A stretch of 64,000 bases of DNA from JAAYBQ01 sp035403465 (GTDB lineage Bacteria; Spirochaetota; UBA4802; UBA5550), in NCBI GenBank assembly GCA_035403465.1, contig DAONFG010000010.1:13381-77380 (forward strand). Reading direction: 5' to 3'. This document shows, piece after piece, positions 44,601-52,147 of the stretch. How positions within the stretch are numbered: position 1 is the first letter of the stretch; each line of letters starts with the position of its first letter. The position numbers and the translations under genes are program-made. The notes beneath the pieces were generated by a model that was not told where the DNA came from, did not search any database, and saw nothing but the letters and a program-made list of their open reading frames with translations.

Positions 44601-45679
44601 GCTTCCTCCGATCTTGCAGTGTTGTTTTCAATATTTTTTTCAGTGTAGCAGCCCAGCAGTTTGAGGCCCGCTGATATATCCCTGGTTTTTTCAAGCGCTT
44701 CTGTTACAACCGGATCAGTATCAGATCCTTCAAAATCAACAAGGAATGAGTAGCTGCCGGGCTCTGTGGGTATTGATTCAATCCTGGTCAGGTTTATCCC
44801 TGAACCGGCAAATACTTCGAGCACCTTGAAAAGTGTCCCGGACTTGTGCGCAGTAGTGAAGGTGATTGAACACTTGCTTCCCTTCTCTGCGGATTTTGCA
44901 GTGGCAAGGATTAGGAACCTTGTGCGGTTGATGTCGGAATCCTCAACATTCTCCTTGAGCACCTCCAGGTTGTAAAGCTCGGCTGCAAGTTTGCCCGCGA
45001 TACAGGCCGCCCCCATGATTTTTTTCTCTGTGAGCATCCTCGCTGCACCGGCTGTGTCATAGAACGGTATCGGTGTAAGGTTGTTCCTTGACAGGAACCT
45101 CCTGCATTGCGACAGCGCCTGTGAATGCGAGTAGACTTCGCGTATCTCCCTGTGGTCGGTACCGGGCAGCATGAGCAGGCTGTGGTGTACCGGCATGTTG
45201 ACCGCACCAACGATCTGGAGGTCAGTGCTGGTGAGGAGTTCGTTTACTGTTTCAATTATTCCGCCAAGGGTGTTTTCAACGGGCACGATCCCGTAATCGA
45301 ACATGCCGGAGGAAACGCCTTCAAACACTCCGTTGAAGGTTGTGCACGGCATTGTGACAAGGTTTATGTTCCAGTGGCGTGCCGCCTCTTCGCTGTATGC
45401 ACCGTGTTCACCCTGGAAACCGATTACGCTGTAGTCTTTTGCCTGGAGCTCCTTGCCCCAGTTTATGATCATTTTGTACAGCGCCTCTGTGAATTCAGGC
45501 TGGAGGAGGGTGTGCGGATTCTTTCTAAGGCGTTCCATCACCTCGTTCTCCCTCTCCTTGTCCTCAATTTTTTTCTTGAATTTTTTCGCAAGCAGCGCCT
45601 GTTCCATTCTGTCGTTTAGAAGCTTGAGTATTTTGGAATCGATCAGGTCTATGTTGTTTCTTATCTCTTCAAGTTTCAT
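44597..45679 (-). CDS. pheA: Bifunctional chorismate mutase/prephenate dehydratase (P-protein)
   Basis: This 360-residue enzyme turns chorismate into prephenate and then phenylpyruvate, the phenylalanine precursor. Residues 1-80 are the AroQ chorismate mutase (EEIRNNIDLIDSKILKLLND). The dehydratase domain begins about 82 (VIGFQGEHGAYSEEA) and has VENTLGGII and NRTRFLIL. Residues ~270-345 are an ACT domain with ESIPTEPGSYSF (family ESRP region), which normally binds Phe for feedback inhibition. It is the only ACT domain visible in the operon. Starts and stops overlap aroC and tyrA by four bases each. Confidence 0.95.
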   Translation of the reverse strand: MKLEEIRNNIDLIDSKILKLLNDRMEQALLAKKFKKKIEDKERENEVMERLRKNPHTLLQPEFTEALYKMIINWGKELQAKDYSVIGFQGEHGAYSEEAARHWNINLVTMPCTTFNGVFEGVSSGMFDYGIVPVENTLGGIIETVNELLTSTDLQIVGAVNMPVHHSLLMLPGTDHREIREVYSHSQALSQCRRFLSRNNLTPIPFYDTAGAARMLTEKKIMGAACIAGKLAAELYNLEVLKENVEDSDINRTRFLILATAKSAEKGSKCSITFTTAHKSGTLFKVLEVFAGSGINLTRIESIPTEPGSYSFLVDFEGSDTDPVVTEALEKTRDISAGLKLLGCYTEKNIENNTARSEEA

Positions 45680-46674
45680 AGAATAATCTCCTGTTTATAT
45701 ATTGCCCTGTTTACCAGGTACATGTCTGCAGCGGCAATTGCCGCACATGCTTCAAATACTACCGGGGCGCGGAGCGCTATGCACGCGTCGTGTCTCCCTG
45801 TTACTTCAAGTGTTTCAGTGCTTCCTGTTGCAAGATTAATTGTCTCCTGTGCCTTGTGTATGCTGGGAGTCGGTTTCACAGCAACCCTGAATACAACGCT
45901 GTTGCCGTTAGTTATGCCGCCGTTTATTCCGCCTGCGTGATTGGTTGCAGTCCTGCCGTCGGTCGCGACAATCGGATCGTTGTGTTCACTGCCTTTCATC
46001 GATGCTGCCGCAAAACCTGTGCCGAATTCTATTCCCCGTACAGCAGGCACGGACAGAACAAGGTGTGCCAGGACCGATTCGAACGAATCAAAGAATGGCT
46101 CGCCAAGACCGGCAGGCATTCTGTTTATCCGGACTTCAATCAGGCCACCAAGGGAATCGCCCCCGGCCACTGCCTCTTTAAGTTTTTCAGCGTAGTCCTT
46201 TACGCCGCCGATCGCGAGTACTTCTGATTCTACGGAAAGTCCGGGGACAATTTTTTTTGCCACAACGCCTGCCGCAACGAGCGCAAGAGTGATCCTGCCT
46301 GAAAAGTGTCCGCTGCCGCGCGGATCGTTAAATCCCTGGTACTTGTTCCTGGCGGTGAGATCCGCATGTCCGGGCCTTGGAGTTTCCGTGAACCTGTCGT
46401 AGGCGGAAGACTGCGCGTCTTTGTTGCGGAAGAGAACCGCAAGTGGAGCCCCCGTAGTGAATCCCCTGTAGACTCCGCTCAGGATTTCCGGAACATCCGG
46501 TTCGCGTCGTGCGGTTGTCCCCTCTCCGCCGGGCATCCTGCGCCTGAGGTCTGCCTCCATGTCGCTCTCCGAAAGCGGGATGCCCGGAGGTGTGCCGTCA
46601 AGAACTGCACCGATACCGTTACCGTGAGATTCTCCGAAAATTGAAATTCTGAATACTGTTCCAAAGCTGTTCAT
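45676..46674 (-). CDS. aroC: Chorismate synthase
   Basis: This FMN-dependent enzyme converts EPSP to chorismate. The 332-residue protein starts MNSFGTVFRISIFGESHG, and the conserved RPGHADLT and DPRGSGHFSGR blocks are present, as are NGGITNG-type and RHDACIALRA near the end. It is shorter than many homologues (~360), with no obvious internal gap. It overlaps aroA by four bases upstream and pheA by four bases downstream. Confidence 0.95.
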   Translation of the reverse strand: MNSFGTVFRISIFGESHGNGIGAVLDGTPPGIPLSESDMEADLRRRMPGGEGTTARREPDVPEILSGVYRGFTTGAPLAVLFRNKDAQSSAYDRFTETPRPGHADLTARNKYQGFNDPRGSGHFSGRITLALVAAGVVAKKIVPGLSVESEVLAIGGVKDYAEKLKEAVAGGDSLGGLIEVRINRMPAGLGEPFFDSFESVLAHLVLSVPAVRGIEFGTGFAAASMKGSEHNDPIVATDGRTATNHAGGINGGITNGNSVVFRVAVKPTPSIHKAQETINLATGSTETLEVTGRHDACIALRAPVVFEACAAIAAADMYLVNRAIYKQEIIL

Positions 46675-47918
46675 TGTACATCAACCCCCAGTGCCGCAAG
46701 ATGATCGTAAAATTCATGGTATGATTTATCAATGCTCTCCGCATGGTCAATCACAACAGGCCCCTCAGCACCCAGGGCTGCAATCGCGCATGCCATTGCA
46801 ATCCTGTGGTCGCCGTGCGAGTCGGTGTGACCGCCCCTCACCCGGGAACCTGTGATTATCATACAGTCGCCGTCAAGTTCTATGCTGCCGTTCAGCTTTC
46901 CCAGTTCTGTTTTTATCACAGCACCCCTGTCGCTCTCCTTGTGGGTCAACCTGCCTGCCCCGCGAAGAACAGTCCTGCCCTCACAGTACATCGCAAGCGC
47001 GGCAAGGGGAGGGAAGAGGTCAGGGCACTCAGCTGCATCAAACTCGAAGCCCTTCAGCTTTGCCTGTTTTACCGTGAAGCTTCCGGCACGCACGGTGACA
47101 GCAGCGCCTGCGCGTTTAAGTGCATCAACTACTGCCCTGTCAGGCTGGAGCGATGAATTGTTCAGTCCTGTAACTGTAACCTCGCCCCTGATCGCGCCTG
47201 CGCACAGCAGGAATGCCGCACCGCTCCAGTCGCCCTCAATGTCAACCTGCGAAGGTACAAAATGCTGCCCCCCGCTGATCGTGAACACGCTGTAGTCCGT
47301 GTTTTTAACATCAACAGAAAAATTTTTCAGGATTTTCAGCGTGATGTCTATATACTGCCTGCTCTTCAGGTTCTTTACAGTAATCACGCTGTCCTTCTCT
47401 GCGGAGGGCAGTGCCATGAGGAGACCGGTGAGAAACTGGGAGCTCAGGCTTCCGTCGATCACCGTTGATCCGCCTTTGAGCTTTGATGAAACTTCAATAG
47501 GCAGGAACCCGTTATGTGATTTAACAGATGCGCCCAGTTCCATTAGCGACTCTTCGATCGTTGATACCGGACGCTTTAGAAGGCTTCCCCTTCCTGTAAG
47601 TGTTATGTGCCTTCCGGTCAGTGCCGCGATCGGTGTAAACATCCTTACGCCCAGCCCTGATTCGCCGCAGTCAAGTGTGTCATTTGCGGGATTGATTCCG
47701 CCGTCGATTATAACGCGGTCCGGGAACATCTGCACCCTGGCACCGAGCGCCCCGGCCATTGAAAGCGCGGCTTTTGAGTCTTCGCAGTAGCTTGGATTTG
47801 TGATTATGCTCCGGCCGTGTGCAATTACAGCGGCTGCAACCGCCCTCTGCATTTCGCTCTTTGAGGCGGGGGCAGCCTGTGTGCCGCGCGCTTCAGATGG
47901 CGAGATTGATTTCTTCAT
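46671..47918 (-). CDS. aroA: EPSP synthase (3-phosphoshikimate 1-carboxyvinyltransferase)
   Basis: This enzyme adds enolpyruvate from PEP to shikimate 3-phosphate. It has 415 residues with the expected two-domain repeat. Marks are ASKSEMQRA near the start (PEP/S3P-binding Lys-Ser), ESGLGVRMFTPIAAL (family GNAGTAMR area, diverged), SSQFLTGLLMALP, GDWSGAAFLLCAGAI, and HGDHRIAMACAIA. The GN-G-T motif variant may affect glyphosate affinity; the class cannot be set by eye. Its start lies 26 bases inside the aroE-aroK gene, the largest overlap in the operon. Confidence 0.93.
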   Translation of the reverse strand: MKKSISPSEARGTQAAPASKSEMQRAVAAAVIAHGRSIITNPSYCEDSKAALSMAGALGARVQMFPDRVIIDGGINPANDTLDCGESGLGVRMFTPIAALTGRHITLTGRGSLLKRPVSTIEESLMELGASVKSHNGFLPIEVSSKLKGGSTVIDGSLSSQFLTGLLMALPSAEKDSVITVKNLKSRQYIDITLKILKNFSVDVKNTDYSVFTISGGQHFVPSQVDIEGDWSGAAFLLCAGAIRGEVTVTGLNNSSLQPDRAVVDALKRAGAAVTVRAGSFTVKQAKLKGFEFDAAECPDLFPPLAALAMYCEGRTVLRGAGRLTHKESDRGAVIKTELGKLNGSIELDGDCMIITGSRVRGGHTDSHGDHRIAMACAIAALGAEGPVVIDHAESIDKSYHEFYDHLAALGVDVQ

Positions 47919-49197
47919 TTATGTGCTCCGCTGTATGTTCGGGGTTACCCTCGGATATCACGAGCGCAGTGCATGCCTGCGCGTATAATGGTTTTCGTTT
48001 TTCAAAAAGTTCATGCGCCTTTTTATGCTTGTTGTCCCCTGCAAGGAGAGGCCTGCTGTCGTCTGTTATACGGCTGAGTGATTCTTCAGCGGAGGTATAG
48101 AGCCAGAAACATTCAGTTTCATTTACAAGGAATCTCCGGTTTTTATCACGGAGTACAATTCCGCCGCCGCATGAAATTATTATGTTATTAAGCCCTTTAA
48201 GTGATAATAAAGTTTCAGTTTCTATCTCCCTGAACCGCTCCTCTCCAAGCGTGGTGAATATATCGCTTATTTTCATGTTCATGCGTTTTTCAATAAGTTC
48301 ATCGGTGTCAATAAATTCCATATTTCTCATCCGGGCAAGTTCCCTCCCGGCCGAACTTTTTCCTGAGCCCATGAATCCTATAAGTGAAATATTCCTCTTC
48401 GGTGCGGCAGCACGGGAAAGTCCTTTCTTTAAAAGCTCAGCCGGCGGTGTGATACCTGTAAAGAGCCTGCAGGCAGGAATTGCCTGGTATACAAGCCATT
48501 CCTCGCCCGGAATAAAGTTAAGGCCAAGCTTTGCAGCAGCGGACTCGTAGCGCGATTTTTTATACGACGCGTCCATGACAAATGTACCGGGCCTCATTCC
48601 GCTTATGTCAAGTTCGTCAGCTTCGTAAGGTATTGCCGAAACAAAAATGTCCGCGGAAGGAGTGTACCTGTTAAGGTTTGCAAGTAGATCATGGCTGCAG
48701 CCGGTCTTCCGCGCTGCCGCTTCAGCTTCGGGAAGCGTAATGTTAAGGATTGTTACATGAGCACCGCGGGACAGGGCACCCCATGCCGCAGCAACTCCTG
48801 CACCGCCGGCTCCAGCGATGATCACCCGCTTTCCTGAAATGTTTCCTGCATGTGATTCAAGCGCGTCTGCAACACCGGTGAAGTCCGTGTTGTAGCCGTT
48901 AAGTACACCGGCTGATGAGACAACCGTGTTTACAGATGCCAATTTTAATGCATCATCCGTAACTTTGTCAAGGTGATTTACGATGCCCAGCTTGAACGGG
49001 GCAGTAACATTCATCCCGGAAAAACCGATTTCCCTCATTAGCCGTGCGGCGTCCGCAGCTTCCCGCACAGCAACGCGTATGTATGACGCGTCCATGCTGT
49101 ATTCATTGAATATCTCGCGGAACATGAGCGGGCTCCTGCTGTGAAGAACAGGGTTGCCTGTAACACCAAAGAATCTATGTCCTGCACCGGTATTCAT
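47893..49197 (-). CDS. aroEK: Fused shikimate dehydrogenase-shikimate kinase
   Basis: This 434-residue fusion runs two successive steps: 3-dehydroshikimate to shikimate (NADPH) and then to shikimate 3-phosphate (ATP). The AroE part (~5-265) shows HSRSPLMF, NVTAPFKLG with the catalytic Lys, NGYNTDF and the nucleotide loop IAGAGGAGVAAA. The AroK part (~268-434) has the P-loop GFMGSGKS at 274-281, IDTDELIE with the catalytic Asp, RFREIETETL and CGGGIV. Domain order follows the pathway. The fusion is rare in bacteria, where the genes are usually separate. It overlaps aroD by one base and aroA by 26. Confidence 0.94.
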   Translation of the reverse strand: MNTGAGHRFFGVTGNPVLHSRSPLMFREIFNEYSMDASYIRVAVREAADAARLMREIGFSGMNVTAPFKLGIVNHLDKVTDDALKLASVNTVVSSAGVLNGYNTDFTGVADALESHAGNISGKRVIIAGAGGAGVAAAWGALSRGAHVTILNITLPEAEAAARKTGCSHDLLANLNRYTPSADIFVSAIPYEADELDISGMRPGTFVMDASYKKSRYESAAAKLGLNFIPGEEWLVYQAIPACRLFTGITPPAELLKKGLSRAAAPKRNISLIGFMGSGKSSAGRELARMRNMEFIDTDELIEKRMNMKISDIFTTLGEERFREIETETLLSLKGLNNIIISCGGGIVLRDKNRRFLVNETECFWLYTSAEESLSRITDDSRPLLAGDNKHKKAHELFEKRKPLYAQACTALVISEGNPEHTAEHINEEINLAI

Positions 49198-49838
49198 TAC
49201 GCTTCCGATATCATGTTTATAATTTTTTTCAGGCTGGCTGTATCTATCTGGCCGGGTGCTGTTTTCCTGCTGCTGTCAATTGCGGCATAGGTAAACGGCG
49301 CACCGAGAAGCGTAGCTGCGATCCTTGTGATTTTTCCAAGTTCGCCCATACCTATCGATATTACATTTTTGTTGAGGCTGTAGATCGAAAGCAGCCTTGC
49401 GTTATCCTCGATTGAATTAACCTGGCATGCAATCTTTGCTATATCCGGGCTGCTCTCAAGGCACCAGGCAAGGATCTGTTCAAGTTCGCGCATTACTGGG
49501 GTCTTTACAAAATTGTGGTATGATGTGATCACCCTGCACCCGTGTTTTTTTGCTGTTTTAATTATTTCAGATTTAAAAAGGTCATCGGTTTCCACTTCAA
49601 TGTCAACATAGGCTGCGCCTGACTCTATAGCAAGGATCAATGATTCTATTCTTGCCGACTCGGAGAGTGATTCAGAGGGCCTGTATGTGGCGATGGATTT
49701 CCCTTTTATTGAAAAAAGAGATTTTATATCATCGCTGGTGAGCTTGAGTTTGTCTATTCTCACTTCGCAAAGTTCATTTTCGCTTATAATTTTTTTTGCC
49801 TCAGCGGCAGTTACATCTGCGATACTTATACAAATCAT
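49197..49838 (-). CDS. aroD: Type I 3-dehydroquinate dehydratase
   Basis: This class I enzyme dehydrates 3-dehydroquinate through a Schiff base. The 213-residue protein has catalytic His108 in ITSYHNF and Lys135 in IAKIACQV, with CEVRIDKL and YVDIEVE strands typical of the barrel. The ATG at 49838 is chosen because it overlaps the aroB stop as ATGA and has GGAGAAAA upstream; an upstream GTG would extend it by six residues. The stop overlaps aroE-aroK by one base. Confidence 0.93.
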   Translation of the reverse strand: MICISIADVTAAEAKKIISENELCEVRIDKLKLTSDDIKSLFSIKGKSIATYRPSESLSESARIESLILAIESGAAYVDIEVETDDLFKSEIIKTAKKHGCRVITSYHNFVKTPVMRELEQILAWCLESSPDIAKIACQVNSIEDNARLLSIYSLNKNVISIGMGELGKITRIAATLLGAPFTYAAIDSSRKTAPGQIDTASLKKIINMISEA

Positions 49839-50899
49839 AAACAGTTTTCTCCACAAGTAATATGTTCATAAATAAGTTTTTCAAGATCAGAGAGATTGAT
49901 ATCCTGCACTGCAGGTTTACCTATACCTTCGAGAAGAACGAACTTGATAGTGCTGCCGTCCCGTTTCTTGTCGCTGGCCGCCGCCTCTGCAAGTTTCACC
50001 GAGTCTTCGGCAGATGCAGTATCATAAATCCCCGATGGAAGGCCGAAAAACTTCAGCATTGATAAAACCTGTCCCGCTGTGCTGCTGTCAATAAGACCCA
50101 GCTTTTTTGACATGAATAGCGAAAAACCTATACCAGCAGCTACCGCGTGGCCATGGGCCACGCCGTGGACCTTCTCTACCGCGTGTCCTGCGGTGTGTCC
50201 CAGGTTAAGTATCCTGCGCAGTCCGGTTTCTTTTTCATCCTGTGCAACAACTGAAGCCTTGAATGCCGCGCACCTGTAAACTGCCTCTTCAACTGCCGCA
50301 GACTCGCGGCTCCTGAGGGCCTCCCGGTGCTGACAGACAAAGTCGTAGAGTCCGGTTTTGTCAAGGCACGCTGTCTTAATAAGTTCTGCCAGTCCGTTCC
50401 TGTACTCCTCTTCCGTAAGGGTGGCAAGCATGGCCTGGTCGCATATAACAAACCGGGGCTGGCAGAAAACTCCCGCCATGTTTTTGAGCCTGTCAATGTT
50501 AACACCGTTTTTTCCGCCCACACTCGCATCAACCTGTGAAAGGAGCGTTGTCGATACGAACCCGAAATCAAGCCCGCGCATGAAGATTGAGGCTGTAAAA
50601 CCCGCGATGTCGCTCACGATACCGCCGCCTATGCCGATAATAAAGGTATTCCTGTCAGCGCCGAGCGCTATAAGTTCTCTCATGATCTGCTCAACAGTTG
50701 CAAGCGTCTTGATTCCTTCACCTGCTCCGATAACAATGGCAGGGATGCCATTAAACCGGTCAGCATAAAGCCTGTGAACATTCACATCGGTAACGATTAT
50801 GCTTTTTGACAGATCCGCGTATCTGCCGATATCGTCAATCGATCCGCCTGCGTAAACAGTTGAAAGCCTGTTTTCGAGATTGATCTTTATCTCTCTCAA
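49835..50899 (-). CDS. aroB: 3-dehydroquinate synthase
   Basis: This NAD- and metal-dependent enzyme cyclises DAHP to 3-dehydroquinate. The 354-residue protein has IIGIGGGIVSDIAGFTASIF for NAD binding, STTLLSQVDASVGGKNGVN, the metal ligands in YRNGLAELIKTACL, NLGHTAGHAVE and AHGHAVAAG, all conserved. It starts four bases inside the DAHP synthase gene and ends with the ATGA overlap to aroD. Confidence 0.96.
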   Translation of the reverse strand: MREIKINLENRLSTVYAGGSIDDIGRYADLSKSIIVTDVNVHRLYADRFNGIPAIVIGAGEGIKTLATVEQIMRELIALGADRNTFIIGIGGGIVSDIAGFTASIFMRGLDFGFVSTTLLSQVDASVGGKNGVNIDRLKNMAGVFCQPRFVICDQAMLATLTEEEYRNGLAELIKTACLDKTGLYDFVCQHREALRSRESAAVEEAVYRCAAFKASVVAQDEKETGLRRILNLGHTAGHAVEKVHGVAHGHAVAAGIGFSLFMSKKLGLIDSSTAGQVLSMLKFFGLPSGIYDTASAEDSVKLAEAAASDKKRDGSTIKFVLLEGIGKPAVQDINLSDLEKLIYEHITCGENCL

Positions 50900-51738
50900 T
50901 TATGTCCTCCGATAATACTGGGCCCGATTTCATCGTCCATGAACTTTTTCAGCTTGAGCACCTTTTCCATAAGGTGGCTGAACTGTGTCGGAGTGAGCTG
51001 CTGGTCCGCGTCGCTCTTTGCCTCCGCAGGGTTTATGTGGACCTCGATAAGGATTCCGTCAGCCCCTGCTGCCACTGCCGCAAGACTCATCGGTTCAATG
51101 AGACTCAGTTTTCCCGTGCCATGCGAAGGGTCAACCATAATAGGAAGGTGAGTCATCTCCTTCATTGCCGGTATGATGCTCAGGTCGAGCGTGTTCCTTG
51201 TATATGTTTCAAATGTCCTGATTCCGCGCTCGCACAGGATAACATCGGGGTTCCCTTCTGCAAGGATGTACTCCGCGCAGCTGAGCAATTCCCTGAAGGT
51301 CGAGTGCATACCTCGCTTGAGCAGGATGGGCTTCTTTGATTTTCCCACTTCCTTCAGGAGCGAGAAGTTCTGCATGTTGCGCGCCCCGATCTGCAGTATA
51401 TCCGCGTATTCGCATACCCATGAAACGTCACGCGGGTCAATAACCTCTGTTACGATCGGGAGGCCGGTTTTTATTTTTGCTTTTTCCAGTATCTTCAGGC
51501 CCTTGAGTCCCAGACCCTGGAAATCATACGGTGAAGTCCTGGGTTTGAACGCTCCCCCGCGCAGCATATTGCCATGAGCCTTTTTTACGGCCTCTGCGGT
51601 TTTCATGGTCTGTTCTTCGCTCTCAACACTGCACGGACCTGCGATCACCACAAAGTCCCTGCCTATAACGGAGTTGCCCACCCTGATCTCGGTTCTTTTA
51701 CCGGACTCATCGAGTTTGACCAGTTTAAGATTCTTCAT
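50896..51738 (-). CDS. aroF: DAHP synthase, type I-beta (3-deoxy-7-phosphoheptulonate synthase)
   Basis: This is the entry enzyme of the pathway, condensing PEP and erythrose 4-phosphate. The 280-residue protein has VIAGPCSVES, FKPRTSPYDFQGLG, ILQIGARNMQNF, PILLKRGMHST, ERGIRTFETYTRNTLDLS and VDPSHGTGK. It is the short KDO8P-synthase-related beta type, close to B. subtilis AroA or Pyrococcus enzymes, but without a fused chorismate mutase or ACT/ferredoxin-like regulatory domain. AGGAG (complement of 51747-51751) lies eight bases upstream. It is the first structural gene after the Tyr/Phe leader and attenuator, so its expression is likely set by attenuation rather than feedback. Confidence 0.93.
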   Translation of the reverse strand: MKNLKLVKLDESGKRTEIRVGNSVIGRDFVVIAGPCSVESEEQTMKTAEAVKKAHGNMLRGGAFKPRTSPYDFQGLGLKGLKILEKAKIKTGLPIVTEVIDPRDVSWVCEYADILQIGARNMQNFSLLKEVGKSKKPILLKRGMHSTFRELLSCAEYILAEGNPDVILCERGIRTFETYTRNTLDLSIIPAMKEMTHLPIMVDPSHGTGKLSLIEPMSLAAVAAGADGILIEVHINPAEAKSDADQQLTPTQFSHLMEKVLKLKKFMDDEIGPSIIGGHN

Positions 51739-51765
51739 TTTGTATTCTCCTCTTCCTTGTTTGCC

Positions 51766-51805
51766 AAAAAAAAGACCCTTTGCGTTTTATCAAAGGGTCT
51801 TTTTG
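51766..51805 (-). terminator. Attenuator (intrinsic terminator) before the aro operon
   Basis: On the minus strand AAAGACCCTTTG and CAAAGGGTCTTT form a 12-bp perfect stem (extendable with A-T pairs) around the 8-base loop ATAAAACG, followed by an eight-T run. It lies after the leader peptide stop and 28 bases before the DAHP synthase ATG. Transcripts that form it would stop before the operon. Part of its loop belongs to the competing antiterminator. Confidence 0.93.
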
Positions 51806-51932
51806 CATTGTATGCTTATGATAAAACCGCGCTACGCCGATATGTGGCTACCGTAAAAATAAAAATAGTAATAACCGTAGCTGAATGACTGCGGTTTGGC
51901 TGCATATTGCGCTGCTGCGATTTGTTTTATCA
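51784..51932 (-). promoter_or_regulatory. Alternative pairing segments 1, 2 and 3 of the aro attenuator
   Basis: Segment 1 (TGATAAAAC, minus strand 51932-51924) lies in leader codons 4-7. Segment 2 (GTTTTATCA, 51827-51819) lies just after the leader stop. Segment 3 (TGATAAAAC, 51792-51784) lies in the loop and top of the terminator stem. Segments 1 and 3 are identical and both are complementary to segment 2. Pairing 2-3 blocks the terminator; a ribosome finishing the leader would cover segment 2 and let it form; without translation 1-2 pairs and the terminator also forms. Segment 2-3 pairing can be extended by two further G-C pairs around a bulge. Confidence 0.8.
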
Positions 51933-51942
51933 GGCTTTTCAT
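51832..51942 (-). CDS. Tyr/Phe-rich leader peptide of the aromatic operon
   Basis: This short ORF encodes a 36-residue peptide starting MKSLIKQIAAAQYAA and ending GSHISA. Residues 20-30 read FSYGYYYFYFY, nine aromatic out of eleven; the whole peptide has seven Tyr, three Phe and no Trp. It has its own stop (TAG, complement of 51832-51834) followed closely by an antiterminator segment and the attenuator. The composition matches the end products of the operon (Phe and Tyr). It is a ribosome-stalling sensor like PheL or TrpL, not a functional protein. The weak spot is the ribosome site: only an A-rich AAGTTAAAAG lies upstream. The frame is closed upstream, so this ATG is the only standard start. 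Confidence 0.9.
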   Translation of the reverse strand: MKSLIKQIAAAQYAAKPQSFSYGYYYFYFYGSHISA

Positions 51943-51968
51943 GGCTTTTAACTTGATAACACATGTCT

Positions 51969-51986
51969 ACCGACCGATCGGTCTGT
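51969..51986. promoter_or_regulatory. Palindromic operator-like site overlapping a TTGACA box
   Basis: GACCGATCGGTC (51972-51983) is a perfect 12-base palindrome, extended by ACC/TGT flanks to 18 bases with one mismatch. This form resembles operators of TetR-family repressors. On the minus strand a perfect TTGACA (complement of 51984-51989) abuts it, 42 bases upstream of the leader ATG. A good -10 at normal spacing is not visible, so the promoter itself is uncertain. No TetR gene is in the window. Confidence 0.55.
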
Positions 51987-52147
51987 CAAACATTTTTTTT
52001 GGATTTTGAAATTTTTTTTCCCCTCGACCGGGCGATGGCATTCGAACAGGAATATATTTTAAACTTGTATGGATGTGTGAAACATTCTTGTAATTTTATA
52101 CTATAGTAAGAAAGTCGAATAGATAAAATATGGTTGCAGGAGAGTAA

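Noticed and set aside
52030..52045. tRNA-like TTCGAA element upstream of the CmpB-HD gene
   Set aside because: No acceptor or anticodon arms could be built around it; no tRNA was found anywhere in the window.
51739..52147. T-box riboswitch in front of the aro operon
   Set aside because: No specifier loop or conserved T-box sequence is visible; the translated Tyr/Phe leader and competing segments explain the terminator better.
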